Of a stretch of DNA of 64,000 nt, positions 44,672 to 52,289 are shown one piece after another. The notes beneath the pieces were generated by a model. That model saw only the letters and a program-made list of their open reading frames with translations, did no database searches and was not told the origin of the DNA. A program made the position numbers and the translations under genes. This stretch comes from Actinomadura mexicana (GTDB lineage Bacteria; Actinomycetota; Actinomycetes; Streptosporangiales; Streptosporangiaceae), in contig NZ_FZNP01000010.1 in the NCBI RefSeq assembly GCF_900188105.1, forward strand, positions 1 through 64,000, written 5' to 3'. How positions within the stretch are numbered: the stretch's first letter is position 1; every line of letters begins with the position of its first letter.

Positions 44672-46294
44672 CTACGCGGCCGCCGCGCCCTCGACCGGAG
44701 AGGTCCCGCGCCGCACCAGGAGCGCCACGAGGATCGCGACGAGCGCGACGCCGCCCGCGACGGTCAGGGACGTCTGGAAGCCGTCCATGAACGCGAGGTG
44801 GCTCCCGGTCGTGATGGCGTCGGCCGCCGGCTTCGGCGTGCCGGGCGGGATGGGCGCGACCCCCTGCGAGACGAGCCCGCCCTGCCCTTCGAGCCGGTGC
44901 GCCGCCGCGCCGGGAAGGCCCGCGCCGGTGAGCCGCCCGAACAGCACGTCCCCGACCCTGGTCGACAGCAGCACGCCCAGCACCGACGTGCCGAGGACGC
45001 CGCCGACCTGCGCGGCGGTCTGCTGGAGACCGCCCGCGACGCCCGCGAGGTGGGCGGGCGCGTTGCCGACGATGGCCTCGGTGCCGGCGACGATGACCAT
45101 CCCGAACGCCAGGCCGACGAGCACGAACCACGGCCACAGCTGCACGTACGGGGCGTCCACCCCGATGCGCGACAGCCCGAACATCGCGGTCGCGGTGAAC
45201 GCCATCCCGAGGACGAGCGGGACCCGCGGCCCGAACCGGCTGGTCAGCGCGCCCGCCACCGGGGAGGCGACGATGAACACGCCGGTCATCGGCAGCATCC
45301 GCACGCCCGCGCCCACCGGGCTCATGCCGTGCACCTGCTGCAGGTACAGGGTGATGAAGAAGATCGTCCCGAACATCCCGAAGAAGCCGAGCACGATGAG
45401 GCCGGTCGCCGCCGACAGCGACACCGACCGGAACAGCCCGAGCGGCAGCAGCGGGCGCTCCACCCGCAGTTCGTTCCAGACGAACGCGGCGAACAGCACG
45501 GCGGACGCGGCGAACGACACGAGCGGGACGGCGTCGCCGAACCCGTTCTCGCCGGCCTTGATGAGCCCCCACACCAGGGCGAACAGCGCGCCGCTGAGCA
45601 GCGCGACGCCCGGCAGGTCGAACGAGCCGGCGGCCTCCTCGTCCCGCGACTCGCGGATCACCCACAGGCCGACGAGCAGCGCGACCAGCCCGAGCGGGGC
45701 GTTCAGGAAGAACACCGACTCCCAGTTGACGTTCTCCACCAGCAGCCCCGCGACGATCGGGCCGCCGGCGATGGAGATGCCGACCGTGGACCCCCAGATG
45801 CCGATCGCGGCGTTCAGCCGCTCGGCCGGGAACGTGTTGCGCAGGAGGGCGAGGCTGGCCGGCTGCAGGAGCGCACCCGCGAACCCCTGCACCACCCGCC
45901 AGAAGATCACCATGCCGAGTCCGCCGGAGAGCCCGATCAGCACCGACGACACGGCGAACGCGACGACGCCCGCGAGGAACGTGCGCTTGCGGCCGAACCG
46001 GTCGGCGATCTTCCCGGCCGGGATCAGCGTGACGGCGAGGGCGAGCAGGTAGGCGTTGGTGACCCACTGCAGGCCGGACAGGCTCGCGCCGAGGTCCCTG
46101 GCGATCGCGGGGTTGGCGATGGACACGACGGTCGCGTCCAGCCCGACCATCATCACGCCGAGCGCGACCGCGATGAGCGTGAGCCAGGGATGCCCGTGCC
46201 CCGCTCTGGCGGGGCGGCCGCGCGCCTGGTCGCGCGGCGGCAGGTGGACGGCGCCCGGTTCGAGGGTCTCGGCGCCATGGGACTGAGTCATCAT
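44672..46294 (-). CDS. MFS multidrug exporter, DHA2 (EmrB/QacA) family
   Basis: A 540-residue transporter with the 14-helix DHA2 pattern. Motif A is GKIADRFGRKRTFLAG. Motif C follows the antiporter type (GSTVGISIAGGPIVAGLLVE), and LDATVVSIANPAIARDLGASLSGLQWVTNAYLLALA is the typical helix-1 to helix-2 region with the intramembrane Asp. FFGMFGTIFFITLYLQQVHGMSPVGAGVRMLP is conserved in the family. It exports hydrophobic drugs or metabolites with proton exchange. Tandem ATGs follow GGAGG. It is divergent from a TetR gene with a perfect 7-1-7 operator in the 137-base gap, so it is presumably repressed by that protein. Confidence 0.93.
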   Translation of the reverse strand: MMTQSHGAETLEPGAVHLPPRDQARGRPARAGHGHPWLTLIAVALGVMMVGLDATVVSIANPAIARDLGASLSGLQWVTNAYLLALAVTLIPAGKIADRFGRKRTFLAGVVAFAVSSVLIGLSGGLGMVIFWRVVQGFAGALLQPASLALLRNTFPAERLNAAIGIWGSTVGISIAGGPIVAGLLVENVNWESVFFLNAPLGLVALLVGLWVIRESRDEEAAGSFDLPGVALLSGALFALVWGLIKAGENGFGDAVPLVSFAASAVLFAAFVWNELRVERPLLPLGLFRSVSLSAATGLIVLGFFGMFGTIFFITLYLQQVHGMSPVGAGVRMLPMTGVFIVASPVAGALTSRFGPRVPLVLGMAFTATAMFGLSRIGVDAPYVQLWPWFVLVGLAFGMVIVAGTEAIVGNAPAHLAGVAGGLQQTAAQVGGVLGTSVLGVLLSTRVGDVLFGRLTGAGLPGAAAHRLEGQGGLVSQGVAPIPPGTPKPAADAITTGSHLAFMDGFQTSLTVAGGVALVAILVALLVRRGTSPVEGAAAA

Positions 46295-46322
46295 CGACCT
46301 CCGGCTTGGCAGGGCTCAAAAT

Positions 46323-46337
46323 TGTCATGGCATGACA
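46323..46337. promoter_or_regulatory. TGTCATG-G-CATGACA palindrome, TetR operator
   Basis: A perfect inverted repeat with 7-base arms and one central base lies 28 bases before the exporter start and 94 bases before the TetR start. A looser TTGTCGT...ACGACAA pair lies further right (about 46340 and 46383). It is the obvious candidate for the operator of the divergent TetR protein. Confidence 0.75.
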
Positions 46338-46431
46338 CTTGTCGTCAACTGCCCTTGGTGTGCTTGCGACATGTTTCACGTCACGACAATCAGTGCTCGA
46401 CGGACGATCGCCGGGCGATTACAATGCGCGC

Positions 46432-47103
46432 ATGACCGCGACCGCCCCCGAGACCGGTACGCCCGGCCCCGGTTCCCAGCCCCCGGGCAGGCGCGAACGC
46501 AAGAAGCAGCGCACCCGGGAGGCGCTCGTCGACGCGGCGTTCACCCTCTTCGCCGAGAAGGGGTTCGACGCCACCACCGTCGAGGAGATCGCCGACGCCG
46601 TGGACGTCTCGTCCCGCACGTTCTTCCGCTACTTCGCCTCGAAGGAGGACGTCGCCCTCACCTTCCAGGAGGAGCAGACCCGCGCCGTGCTGGGCAAGCT
46701 CGCCGAACGCCCCCCGGACGAGCCGATCATGACCGCGCTGCGGCACACCGTGGTGGAGATCGCCCGCGCCTGCGAGGCCGGCGAGCTCGGATTCGACTCC
46801 GGCCGCTTCGAGTGCGTGCTCACGATGATGAGCGACAGCCAGACGCTCATGGCGGGCAGCCTGGAGCACGCGCAGAAGAAGCAGGCGCTGCTCACCGAGG
46901 TCATCGCCGAGCGGATGGGCCTCGACCCCGCCACGGAGCTGCGCCCCCACGTCGTCGCCGCCGCCACCACCTGCGCGTTCCAGGCCGCCGCCGACGCCAC
47001 CCGCCGCCTCGGCGGGTCGTTCACCATGCTGTCGGAGACCGTCGACCAGGCCTTCGCCATCCTGGAGAACGGCCTGAACGAGCCCGCCCCACCGCACGCC
47101 TGA
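46432..47103 (+). CDS. TetR-family repressor of the MFS exporter
   Basis: A 223-residue TetR regulator. The HTH is RTREALVDAAFTLFAEKGFDATTVEEIADAVDVSSRTFFRYFASKEDVA, with the FFRYF variant common in actinomycete repressors of exporters. The ligand domain is helical, including LEHAQKKQALLTEVIAERMG and AAATTCAFQAAADATRRLGG. It is divergent from the exporter gene. ATG 46432 is near a weak ribosome site. Its last seven codons form the first unit of a 21-bp tandem repeat that extends past the stop. Confidence 0.92.
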   Translation: MTATAPETGTPGPGSQPPGRRERKKQRTREALVDAAFTLFAEKGFDATTVEEIADAVDVSSRTFFRYFASKEDVALTFQEEQTRAVLGKLAERPPDEPIMTALRHTVVEIARACEAGELGFDSGRFECVLTMMSDSQTLMAGSLEHAQKKQALLTEVIAERMGLDPATELRPHVVAAATTCAFQAAADATRRLGGSFTMLSETVDQAFAILENGLNEPAPPHA

Positions 47104-47163
47104 CCCGCCCCACCGCACGCCTGACCCGCCCCACCGGGCGACTGACCCGCCCCACCGGGCGAC
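47080..47163 (+). repeat. 21-bp tandem repeat, four copies, spanning the TetR stop codon
   Basis: Four consecutive 21-base units begin with GAGCCCGCCCCACCGCACGCC inside the TetR gene and continue as TGACCCGCCCCACCGCACGCC and two TGACCCGCCCCACCGGGCGAC units. Each later unit starts with an in-phase TGA. The first unit encodes the protein's last residues, EPAPPHA. Slippage at this repeat would not change the protein because the stop is repeated. It has no obvious hairpin. Confidence 0.85.
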
Positions 47164-47218
47164 TGACCTGCGACGACACGCTCACGCGGTGTGTGCGCGG
47201 GCGGCGTCGCGGGTACTT

Positions 47219-47257
47219 GTCCGTGCGGTACGGGGGACGCCCCGTCCCCGCACGGAC
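47219..47257 (+). promoter_or_regulatory. Stable 16-bp hairpin in the glutamate decarboxylase leader
   Basis: GTCCGTGCGG (47219-47228) pairs with CCGCACGGAC (47248-47257), and inside it ACGGGG (47230-47235) pairs with CCCCGT (47240-47245) around the loop GACG. The stem is interrupted only by one base on one side and two on the other. It ends right before the ribosome site AGGAGGG of the decarboxylase gene. It may be a terminator of the TetR transcript or a leader structure influencing translation. Confidence 0.7.
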
Positions 47258-47269
47258 CAGGAGGGCGAC

Positions 47270-48697
47270 ATGGCTCCGAAGCACCCGCCCCGCGCCGGGC
47301 GCGGCGACCGCGACCTGGAGGTCAACCCGATCTTCACCCGGGAGCCGCTGACGGTCCCGCGGTACCGGCTGCCCGCCGGAGAGATGGAACCCTCCACCGC
47401 CTACCAGCTGGTCCACGACGAGCTGATGCTCGACGGCAACGCGCGGCTGAACCTGGCGACGTTCGTGTCCACGTGGGCCGAGCCGGAGGCGCGGCTGCTG
47501 ATGGCCGAGTGCGCCGACAAGAACATGATCGACAAGGACGAGTACCCGCGCACGGCCGAGCTGGAGCTGCGCTGCGTGCACATGCTCGCCCGGTTGTGGA
47601 ACGCGGAGGACCCGCGCCGCGCGGTGGGCTGCTCCACCACCGGTTCGAGCGAGGCCTCGATGCTCGGCGGCCTCGCGCTCAAGCGCCGCTGGCGGGAACG
47701 GCGGCGGACCGCGGGCGAACCGGCGGACCGCCCCAACCTCGTCATGGGCGTCAACGTGCAGATCTGCTGGGAGAAGTTCGCGAACTACTTCGAGGTCGAG
47801 CCCCGCTACGTGCCGATGGAGGGCGACCGCCACCACCTCGGCGCGCGGGAGGCCGTGGAGCTGTGCGACGAGAACACCATCGGCGTCGTCGCCGTCCTCG
47901 GCTCCACGTTCGACGGGAGCTACGAGCCCGTGGCCGACATCGCGGCGGCGCTCGACGACCTCCAGGCGCGCACCGGGCTCGACGTCCCGATCCACGTGGA
48001 CGGCGCGTCCGGCGCGATGATCGCCCCGTTCCTCGACCCGGACCTGCTCTGGGACTTCCGGCTGCCCCGGGTCGCCTCCATCAACACCTCCGGCCACAAG
48101 TACGGGCTGGTCATGCCGGGCGTGGGCTGGGCGCTGTGGCGGGACGAGGACGCGCTGCCGGACGACCTCGTCTTCCACGTCAACTACCTCGGCGGGGACA
48201 TGCCGACGTTCGCGCTGAACTTCTCCCGGCCCGGGGCGCAGGTCGTCGCCCAGTACTACAACTTCCTGCGGCTCGGCTTCGACGGGTACCGCCGCGTCCA
48301 GCAGGGGTGCCGGGACGTCGCCACCCGGCTCGCCGCCGAGATCGGCCGGCTCGGTCCGTACGAGCTGCTCACCGGCGGCGACGAGCTCCCGGTGTTCGTG
48401 TTCCGGGTCCGCGGGGACGCCGCCGGCTTCACCGTCTACGACGTCTCCGCCGGACTGCGCGAGCTCGGCTGGCTCGTGCCCGCCTACAGCTTCCCCGAGA
48501 ACCGCACCGACCTCGACGTCCTGCGCGTCGTGGTGCGCAACGGGCTGGGGCACGACCTCGCCGACCTGTTCATGGACGGCCTCCACCGCGTCACGTCCCG
48601 GCTGCGCTCCCACGAGCACGCCCCCCGCGACCCGCGGGAGGACGGCGGCTTCGCCCACGGCGCCGAACCGAAGAAGGTGCGGGCGCGGCAGGTCTGA
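47270..48697 (+). CDS. gadB: Glutamate decarboxylase
   Basis: A 475-residue PLP enzyme converting glutamate to GABA, which consumes a proton. The family signature is complete: TAYQLVHDELMLDGNARLNLATFVSTW, NMIDKDEYPRTAELELRCVHMLARLW, CSTTGSSEASMLGGLALKRRW, HVDGASGAMIAPF (PLP-contacting Asp-x-Ala) and the Schiff-base Lys277 in NTSGHKYGLVMPG. The C-terminal calmodulin-like extension of plants is absent. It has no antiporter gene beside it. ATG 47270 follows AGGAGGG; a stable hairpin lies immediately before that site. Confidence 0.96.
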   Translation: MAPKHPPRAGRGDRDLEVNPIFTREPLTVPRYRLPAGEMEPSTAYQLVHDELMLDGNARLNLATFVSTWAEPEARLLMAECADKNMIDKDEYPRTAELELRCVHMLARLWNAEDPRRAVGCSTTGSSEASMLGGLALKRRWRERRRTAGEPADRPNLVMGVNVQICWEKFANYFEVEPRYVPMEGDRHHLGAREAVELCDENTIGVVAVLGSTFDGSYEPVADIAAALDDLQARTGLDVPIHVDGASGAMIAPFLDPDLLWDFRLPRVASINTSGHKYGLVMPGVGWALWRDEDALPDDLVFHVNYLGGDMPTFALNFSRPGAQVVAQYYNFLRLGFDGYRRVQQGCRDVATRLAAEIGRLGPYELLTGGDELPVFVFRVRGDAAGFTVYDVSAGLRELGWLVPAYSFPENRTDLDVLRVVVRNGLGHDLADLFMDGLHRVTSRLRSHEHAPRDPREDGGFAHGAEPKKVRARQV

Positions 48698-48739
48698 CGG
48701 CGGGACCGGCCCGACGCTCAGGGCGGCGTCGACGCGGCG

Positions 48740-49912
48740 TCAGCGCGGCGCCCGGGGCAGCCCGAGGCCGATCATGGCGATCAGCTCGCGCTGGATCTCG
48801 TTGACGCCGCCGCCGAAGGTCAGCACGAGCGCGCCCTTGGCGAGCCGGTCCAGGGACTCCATGAACCCCGCCGTCTCCGGGTCGCCCGGGTCGCCGTACC
48901 TGGCCAGGGCGTCCCCGACGATCCGGCCGACCTCCTGCATCCGCTCCGAAGCGTAGATCTTGGTGGCGGACGCGTCGGCCGCGCCGAGCCAGCCGAGGTC
49001 CTGGTTCGCCGCGACCTGCCAGTTGAGGAACTCGTTGGCGCGCAGGTAGGCGTAGACCTGCGCGACCGCGCGGCGCACGGCGGGCTCCTCGATGAGCGGG
49101 CGGCCGCCCGGTCCCCGGGTCGTGCGGGCCCAGCGCGCGAACCGGACGTGGGTGTGCCCGATGTTCCCGGCCGGGCCGAGCGTGACCCGCTCGTGGTTGA
49201 GCTGGTTGACGATGAGGTCCCAGCCCTTGTTCTCCTCGCCGATCAGCATGTCGGCCGGGACGCGGACGTCCTGGAAGTACGTGGAGTTCGTGTGGTGCGC
49301 GCCGTCCATCGTGATGATCGGCGTCCAGGAGAAGCCCGGGTCCGCGCAGTCCACGATGAGCATCGAGATGCCCTTGTGCTTCTTGGCCTCCGGGTCCGTG
49401 CGGGCCGCGAGCCACACGTAGTCGGCGTGGTGCGCGCCGGAGGTGAAGATCTTCTGGCCGTTGACGACGTAGTGGTCGCCGTCCCGGACGGCGGTGGTGC
49501 GCAGCGCCGCGAGGTCGGTGCCGGCGCCCGGCTCGCTGTAGCCGATCGCGAAGTGGCACTCGCCGGCGAGGATGCGCGGGATGAAATGCTCCTTGTGCTC
49601 CTGCGACCCGTACTGCAGGATCGTCGGCGCCACGGAGTTCAGCGTGATCAGCGGGTAGGTGACCTCGGCGCGGGCGATCTCGGTGGCGAAGATCGTCTGC
49701 TCGACCGGGCCGTAGCCGCGGCCGCCGTACTCCTTCGGGAGCGCGACGCCGAGCATCCCGTCGCGGCCGAGGCGCCGGCAGTGCTCCAGGTAGGCCGGGC
49801 CGAACGGGTCGGCGCGGATGGCGGCGCGCTGCTCCGCGGTCAGGCAGTTCTCGAAGTACTCGCGCAACTCGGCGCGCAGCCGCTTCTGCTCGTCGGTCAG
49901 GTCGATGAACAT
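48740..49912 (-). CDS. Acyl-CoA dehydrogenase, FadE29/ChsE2-like subunit
   Basis: A 390-residue flavoprotein of the acyl-CoA dehydrogenase family. From memory it closely follows Mycobacterium tuberculosis FadE29: MFIDLTDEQKRLRAELREYF at the start, FAIGYSEPGAGTDLAALRTTAVRDGDHYVVNGQKIFT, WTPIITMDGAHHTNSTYF, ERVTLGPAGN, and FLNWQVAAN near the C-terminal helices, ending FGGGVNEIQRELIAMIGLGLPRAPR. FadE28-FadE29 form an alpha2beta2 enzyme that oxidises the propionyl side chain of steroid CoA esters. The partner gene lies directly upstream with the stop next to this ATG. No other steroid genes are visible. Confidence 0.9.
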   Translation of the reverse strand: MFIDLTDEQKRLRAELREYFENCLTAEQRAAIRADPFGPAYLEHCRRLGRDGMLGVALPKEYGGRGYGPVEQTIFATEIARAEVTYPLITLNSVAPTILQYGSQEHKEHFIPRILAGECHFAIGYSEPGAGTDLAALRTTAVRDGDHYVVNGQKIFTSGAHHADYVWLAARTDPEAKKHKGISMLIVDCADPGFSWTPIITMDGAHHTNSTYFQDVRVPADMLIGEENKGWDLIVNQLNHERVTLGPAGNIGHTHVRFARWARTTRGPGGRPLIEEPAVRRAVAQVYAYLRANEFLNWQVAANQDLGWLGAADASATKIYASERMQEVGRIVGDALARYGDPGDPETAGFMESLDRLAKGALVLTFGGGVNEIQRELIAMIGLGLPRAPR

Positions 49913-51019
49913 TCAGGCCTCCTGGGCGATGAGGGCGCCGAGCGCGTCGAGACGGTCCTCGCCGCCGCCGAGCAGATGCCCGCAGTGCCTGCCCCAGGCG
50001 AAGTAGCGGTGCAGCGGGTAGGTGATGTCCAGGCCGATGCCGCCGTGCAGGTGCTGGCAGGTGTAGAGCGCCTTCACCACCGGGTCGCACGCGTTGTAGG
50101 CGGCGATGGTGAGGACCTCCTCGGCGTCGTCCGCGCCCTGCGCGAGGCGCCACACGCCCGCCCACACGGCCACGTCCAGCACGCGCTTGGCGATGTAGAC
50201 GTCGCCTATCTGCATCGTGACCGCCTGGAACTGCGCGAGCGCCCGGCCGAACTGCTCGCGCGCCTTCGTGTACTCCTTGGTCAGCTCCAGCGCGCCCTCG
50301 ATCACGCCGGAGGCGACGGCGACCGCGCCCGCGACGGCCGAGCGGCGCAGGGTGTCCCAGGCTGCGCCGTCCGCCGTCCCGCCGAGCAGGGCGTCCGCGC
50401 CGACCCGGACGCCGTCCAGGGCGACCCGCGACAGCGGCTCGGTCGTCGCCGACGGCTGCTCGGTGATCATCACGGCGGCGGGCTCCACGAGGAACACCCC
50501 GACGCCGCCGCCCCCGACGCGGGCCGGGACCAGGATCAGGGACGCCTCCCGCGCGTACGGGACGAACGTCTTCACGCCGTCCAGCACGTAGCCGTCGCCG
50601 TCCGCCCGGGCCGTCGCGGCGACCTCGCCGGCCGGGCCGACCTCGCGGTACGCGCCCGTCAGGACCGTCGCGCCCTCGGTGAGCGGGGCGAGCAGGGCGC
50701 GCTGCTCCGGCGTCCCGTGCGCCCCGATCGGGACGGCCGCCAGCGCGAGCGAGGCGTACACCGGGACGGGCGCGGTGCGGGCGCCGACCTCTCGGAGGAT
50801 CACCGCCAGCTCGACCGGCCCGAGGCCGGCCCCGCCGGCGTCCTCGGGCAGGACGACGCCGAGCAGGCCGGCCTGCGCGAGCGCCTTCCACGTCACGTCG
50901 TCATAGGGCGCCTCGCCCTTCTCGAACGCCTCCAGCCGCTCCTGCGCCGCCTCCCGCGCGAGCACGTCCGCCGCGAGCCCCTTGATGTCTTGCTGGGTCT
51001 CGTCGAGGTTGAAGTCCAC
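49913..51019 (-). CDS. Acyl-CoA dehydrogenase, FadE28/ChsE1-like subunit
   Basis: A 368-residue acyl-CoA dehydrogenase-like subunit. It starts MDFNLDETQQDIKGLAADVL and shows ELTKEYTKAREQFGRALAQFQAVTMQIGDVYIAKRVLDVAVWAGVW, then CQHLHGGIGLDITYPLHRYFAW and a C-terminal HLLGGGEDRLDALG, as in FadE28 of mycobacteria. In the known heterotetramers one subunit keeps the FAD and catalytic base while the other is structurally degenerate; I cannot assign this by eye here. The gene is translated first in a two-gene operon. Its promoter carries an AGTAGAACAGATTCTACT palindrome resembling KstR sites. Confidence 0.9.
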   Translation of the reverse strand: MDFNLDETQQDIKGLAADVLAREAAQERLEAFEKGEAPYDDVTWKALAQAGLLGVVLPEDAGGAGLGPVELAVILREVGARTAPVPVYASLALAAVPIGAHGTPEQRALLAPLTEGATVLTGAYREVGPAGEVAATARADGDGYVLDGVKTFVPYAREASLILVPARVGGGGVGVFLVEPAAVMITEQPSATTEPLSRVALDGVRVGADALLGGTADGAAWDTLRRSAVAGAVAVASGVIEGALELTKEYTKAREQFGRALAQFQAVTMQIGDVYIAKRVLDVAVWAGVWRLAQGADDAEEVLTIAAYNACDPVVKALYTCQHLHGGIGLDITYPLHRYFAWGRHCGHLLGGGEDRLDALGALIAQEA

Positions 51020-51067
51020 TCATCCGCTCCCTTCCAGCAGGTGCAGGCGGCCACTGCGCTCCGAAAA

Positions 51068-51085
51068 AGTAGAACAGATTCTACT
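51068..51085. promoter_or_regulatory. KstR-like operator upstream of acyl-CoA dehydrogenase genes
   Basis: AGTAGAA-CAGA-TTCTACT is a perfect 7-4-7 inverted repeat, 49 bases before the first dehydrogenase gene. The inner TAGAAC..NTTCTA matches most of the recalled KstR consensus TAGAACGTGTTCTA. It lies where a repressor would block the leftward promoter. Confidence 0.7.
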
Positions 51086-51196
51086 AAGTGTCCAGAGGGC
51101 TGATCTCCCTTGTTCACGGCGCGGTTCGCCTGGGTGTCACGGGAAACCGGGCGGGTAGGGGCAGCCGGGCACGAGAGAGCGAAGAACTGATCAGAT

Positions 51197-51204
51197 AACA
51201 GGTT
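51197..51204. promoter_or_regulatory. Second AACnnGTT site near the TetR gene
   Basis: AACAGGTT within GATAACAGGTTCTCG has the AAC-NN-GTT core of KstR operators, 67 bases before the divergent TetR gene. It would allow autoregulation. The flanks do not match well, so this is weaker than the site at 51068-51085. Confidence 0.4.
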
Positions 51205-51271
51205 CTCGCGAGAGCGGTACGCTGGGGGGGACGCGCCGGGCGACCGGGCCCGCACAGAAGGGAAGGCGACC

Positions 51272-51892
51272 GTGACCGCAGAGCCGACAGTGACCGGGGA
51301 CGAGACCCGGGGTCAGCCGGGCGGCCAGGGCGTGCGCTCCCGCAGCCAGCACCAGCGGCGCAAGCGTATCGTCCAGGCGGCCGCGGCACTCGCATCGCGC
51401 GGCGGGATCGAGGCCATGCAGATGCGCACCGTGTCCGAGCGCGCGGGCGTCGCCCTCGGCACCCTCTACCGCTACTTCCCGTCCAAGATGGACCTCGTCG
51501 TCGCCGTCGTCAGCGAGGAGCTCGACCTCCTCGAAGGCAGCATCGAGCGCCGCCCGCCCCGCGCCGGCGGCGCCCCGGAGCGCGCCGTCGAAGTGCTGAT
51601 GCGCGCCACCCGCGGCCTGATGCGCGAGCCGGAGCTGGCCGAGGCGCTGATCCGCTCCCTCCTCCTGTCCGACGTCAAGACCGACTTCGGCGACCGCATG
51701 AGCGAACTGCTCCTGCGCGCCGCGTCCGGCCCACCGGAGGACATCCCCGCCGAGGACCCCCGCCGCCTCGTCGCCCGCGCCCTGTCCGGCATCTGGACCA
51801 TGGAGATGATCGAGATGCTGCGCGGCAACGCCACCGCCGAGGAGATCCAGGCCCGCCTGGAGATCACGGCCTCCCGCCTCCTCATCGACTGA
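51272..51892 (+). CDS. TetR-family regulator, KstR-like
   Basis: A 206-residue TetR regulator. The DNA-binding part RRKRIVQAAAALASRGGIEAMQMRTVSERAGVALGTLYRYFPSKMDLV is very close, from memory, to that of mycobacterial KstR (ASRGGFDAVQMRAVAERADVAVGTLYRYFPSK), the repressor of steroid-degradation genes whose ligand is a steroid CoA thioester. The C-terminal part is shorter and less similar (ALSGIWTMEMIEMLRGNATAEEIQARL). It is divergent from the FadE28/FadE29-like pair with KstR-like palindromes between, so it most likely represses that pair. GTG 51272 has GGGAAGG upstream. Confidence 0.87.
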   Translation: MTAEPTVTGDETRGQPGGQGVRSRSQHQRRKRIVQAAAALASRGGIEAMQMRTVSERAGVALGTLYRYFPSKMDLVVAVVSEELDLLEGSIERRPPRAGGAPERAVEVLMRATRGLMREPELAEALIRSLLLSDVKTDFGDRMSELLLRAASGPPEDIPAEDPRRLVARALSGIWTMEMIEMLRGNATAEEIQARLEITASRLLID

Positions 51893-51995
51893 GCGACACG
51901 GGAGCGAACGGAGAGTCACCGCTTTTCCCCATGTCGCCCATGCCTTCCCCATTAACCTTGGACCCGACAGGAGCCAGGACGAAGAAGGGGTGCCA

Positions 51996-52229
51996 GTGAC
52001 CGGACAGGAACCGATCCTCAGTGACGGGGTCATCATCGAGTTCATCGATGGCAAGGACGTCCCCGTCCAGCACAAGGACTTCGGTGAGCGGGCCGTCGTC
52101 ATGCGCGACGCGAAGAACCCCGAGGGCCCGATCCTCTACTTCACCGAGGCCGAGTGGGACGCCTTCATCGCCGGCGTCAAGGACGGCGAGTTCGACGACC
52201 TCCTGGAAGACCCCACCGAGGCCCCGTGA
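51996..52229 (+). CDS. DUF397-like small protein lacking the usual N-terminus
   Basis: A 77-residue protein whose C-terminal half matches DUF397: RAVVMRDAKNPEGPILYFTEAEWDAFIAGVKDGEFDDL, with the usual R-D-S/A-K-x-P-x-G-P and F-x-x-x-E-W-x-A-F motifs. The N-terminal WRKSSxS segment of DUF397 is replaced by a different strand set (GVIIEFIDGKDVPVQHKDFG). DUF397 proteins normally pair with XRE-type regulators in actinomycetes; no such gene is adjacent here. GTG 51996 follows AGAAGGGG at six bases; GTG 51990 is an alternative adding two residues. A strong terminator hairpin follows. Confidence 0.85.
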   Translation: MTGQEPILSDGVIIEFIDGKDVPVQHKDFGERAVVMRDAKNPEGPILYFTEAEWDAFIAGVKDGEFDDLLEDPTEAP

Positions 52230-52236
52230 ACGACAA

Positions 52237-52266
52237 GAACGCCCCCGGTCACCACCGGGGGCGTTC
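52237..52266. terminator. 13-bp perfect hairpin, bidirectional terminator
   Basis: GAACGCCCCCGGT (52237-52249) pairs with ACCGGGGGCGTTC (52254-52266) around the loop CACC. It is seven bases after the DUF397-like stop and 23 bases from the stop of the convergent gene, so it can end both transcripts. Confidence 0.88.
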
Positions 52267-52289
52267 CCACTGACGCAGGCACAGTCGGC

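Noticed and set aside
47270..48697. The missing EgtE
   Set aside because: All motifs are those of glutamate decarboxylase, including the NTSGHKYG lysine, and the gene is on the other strand far from the egt operon.
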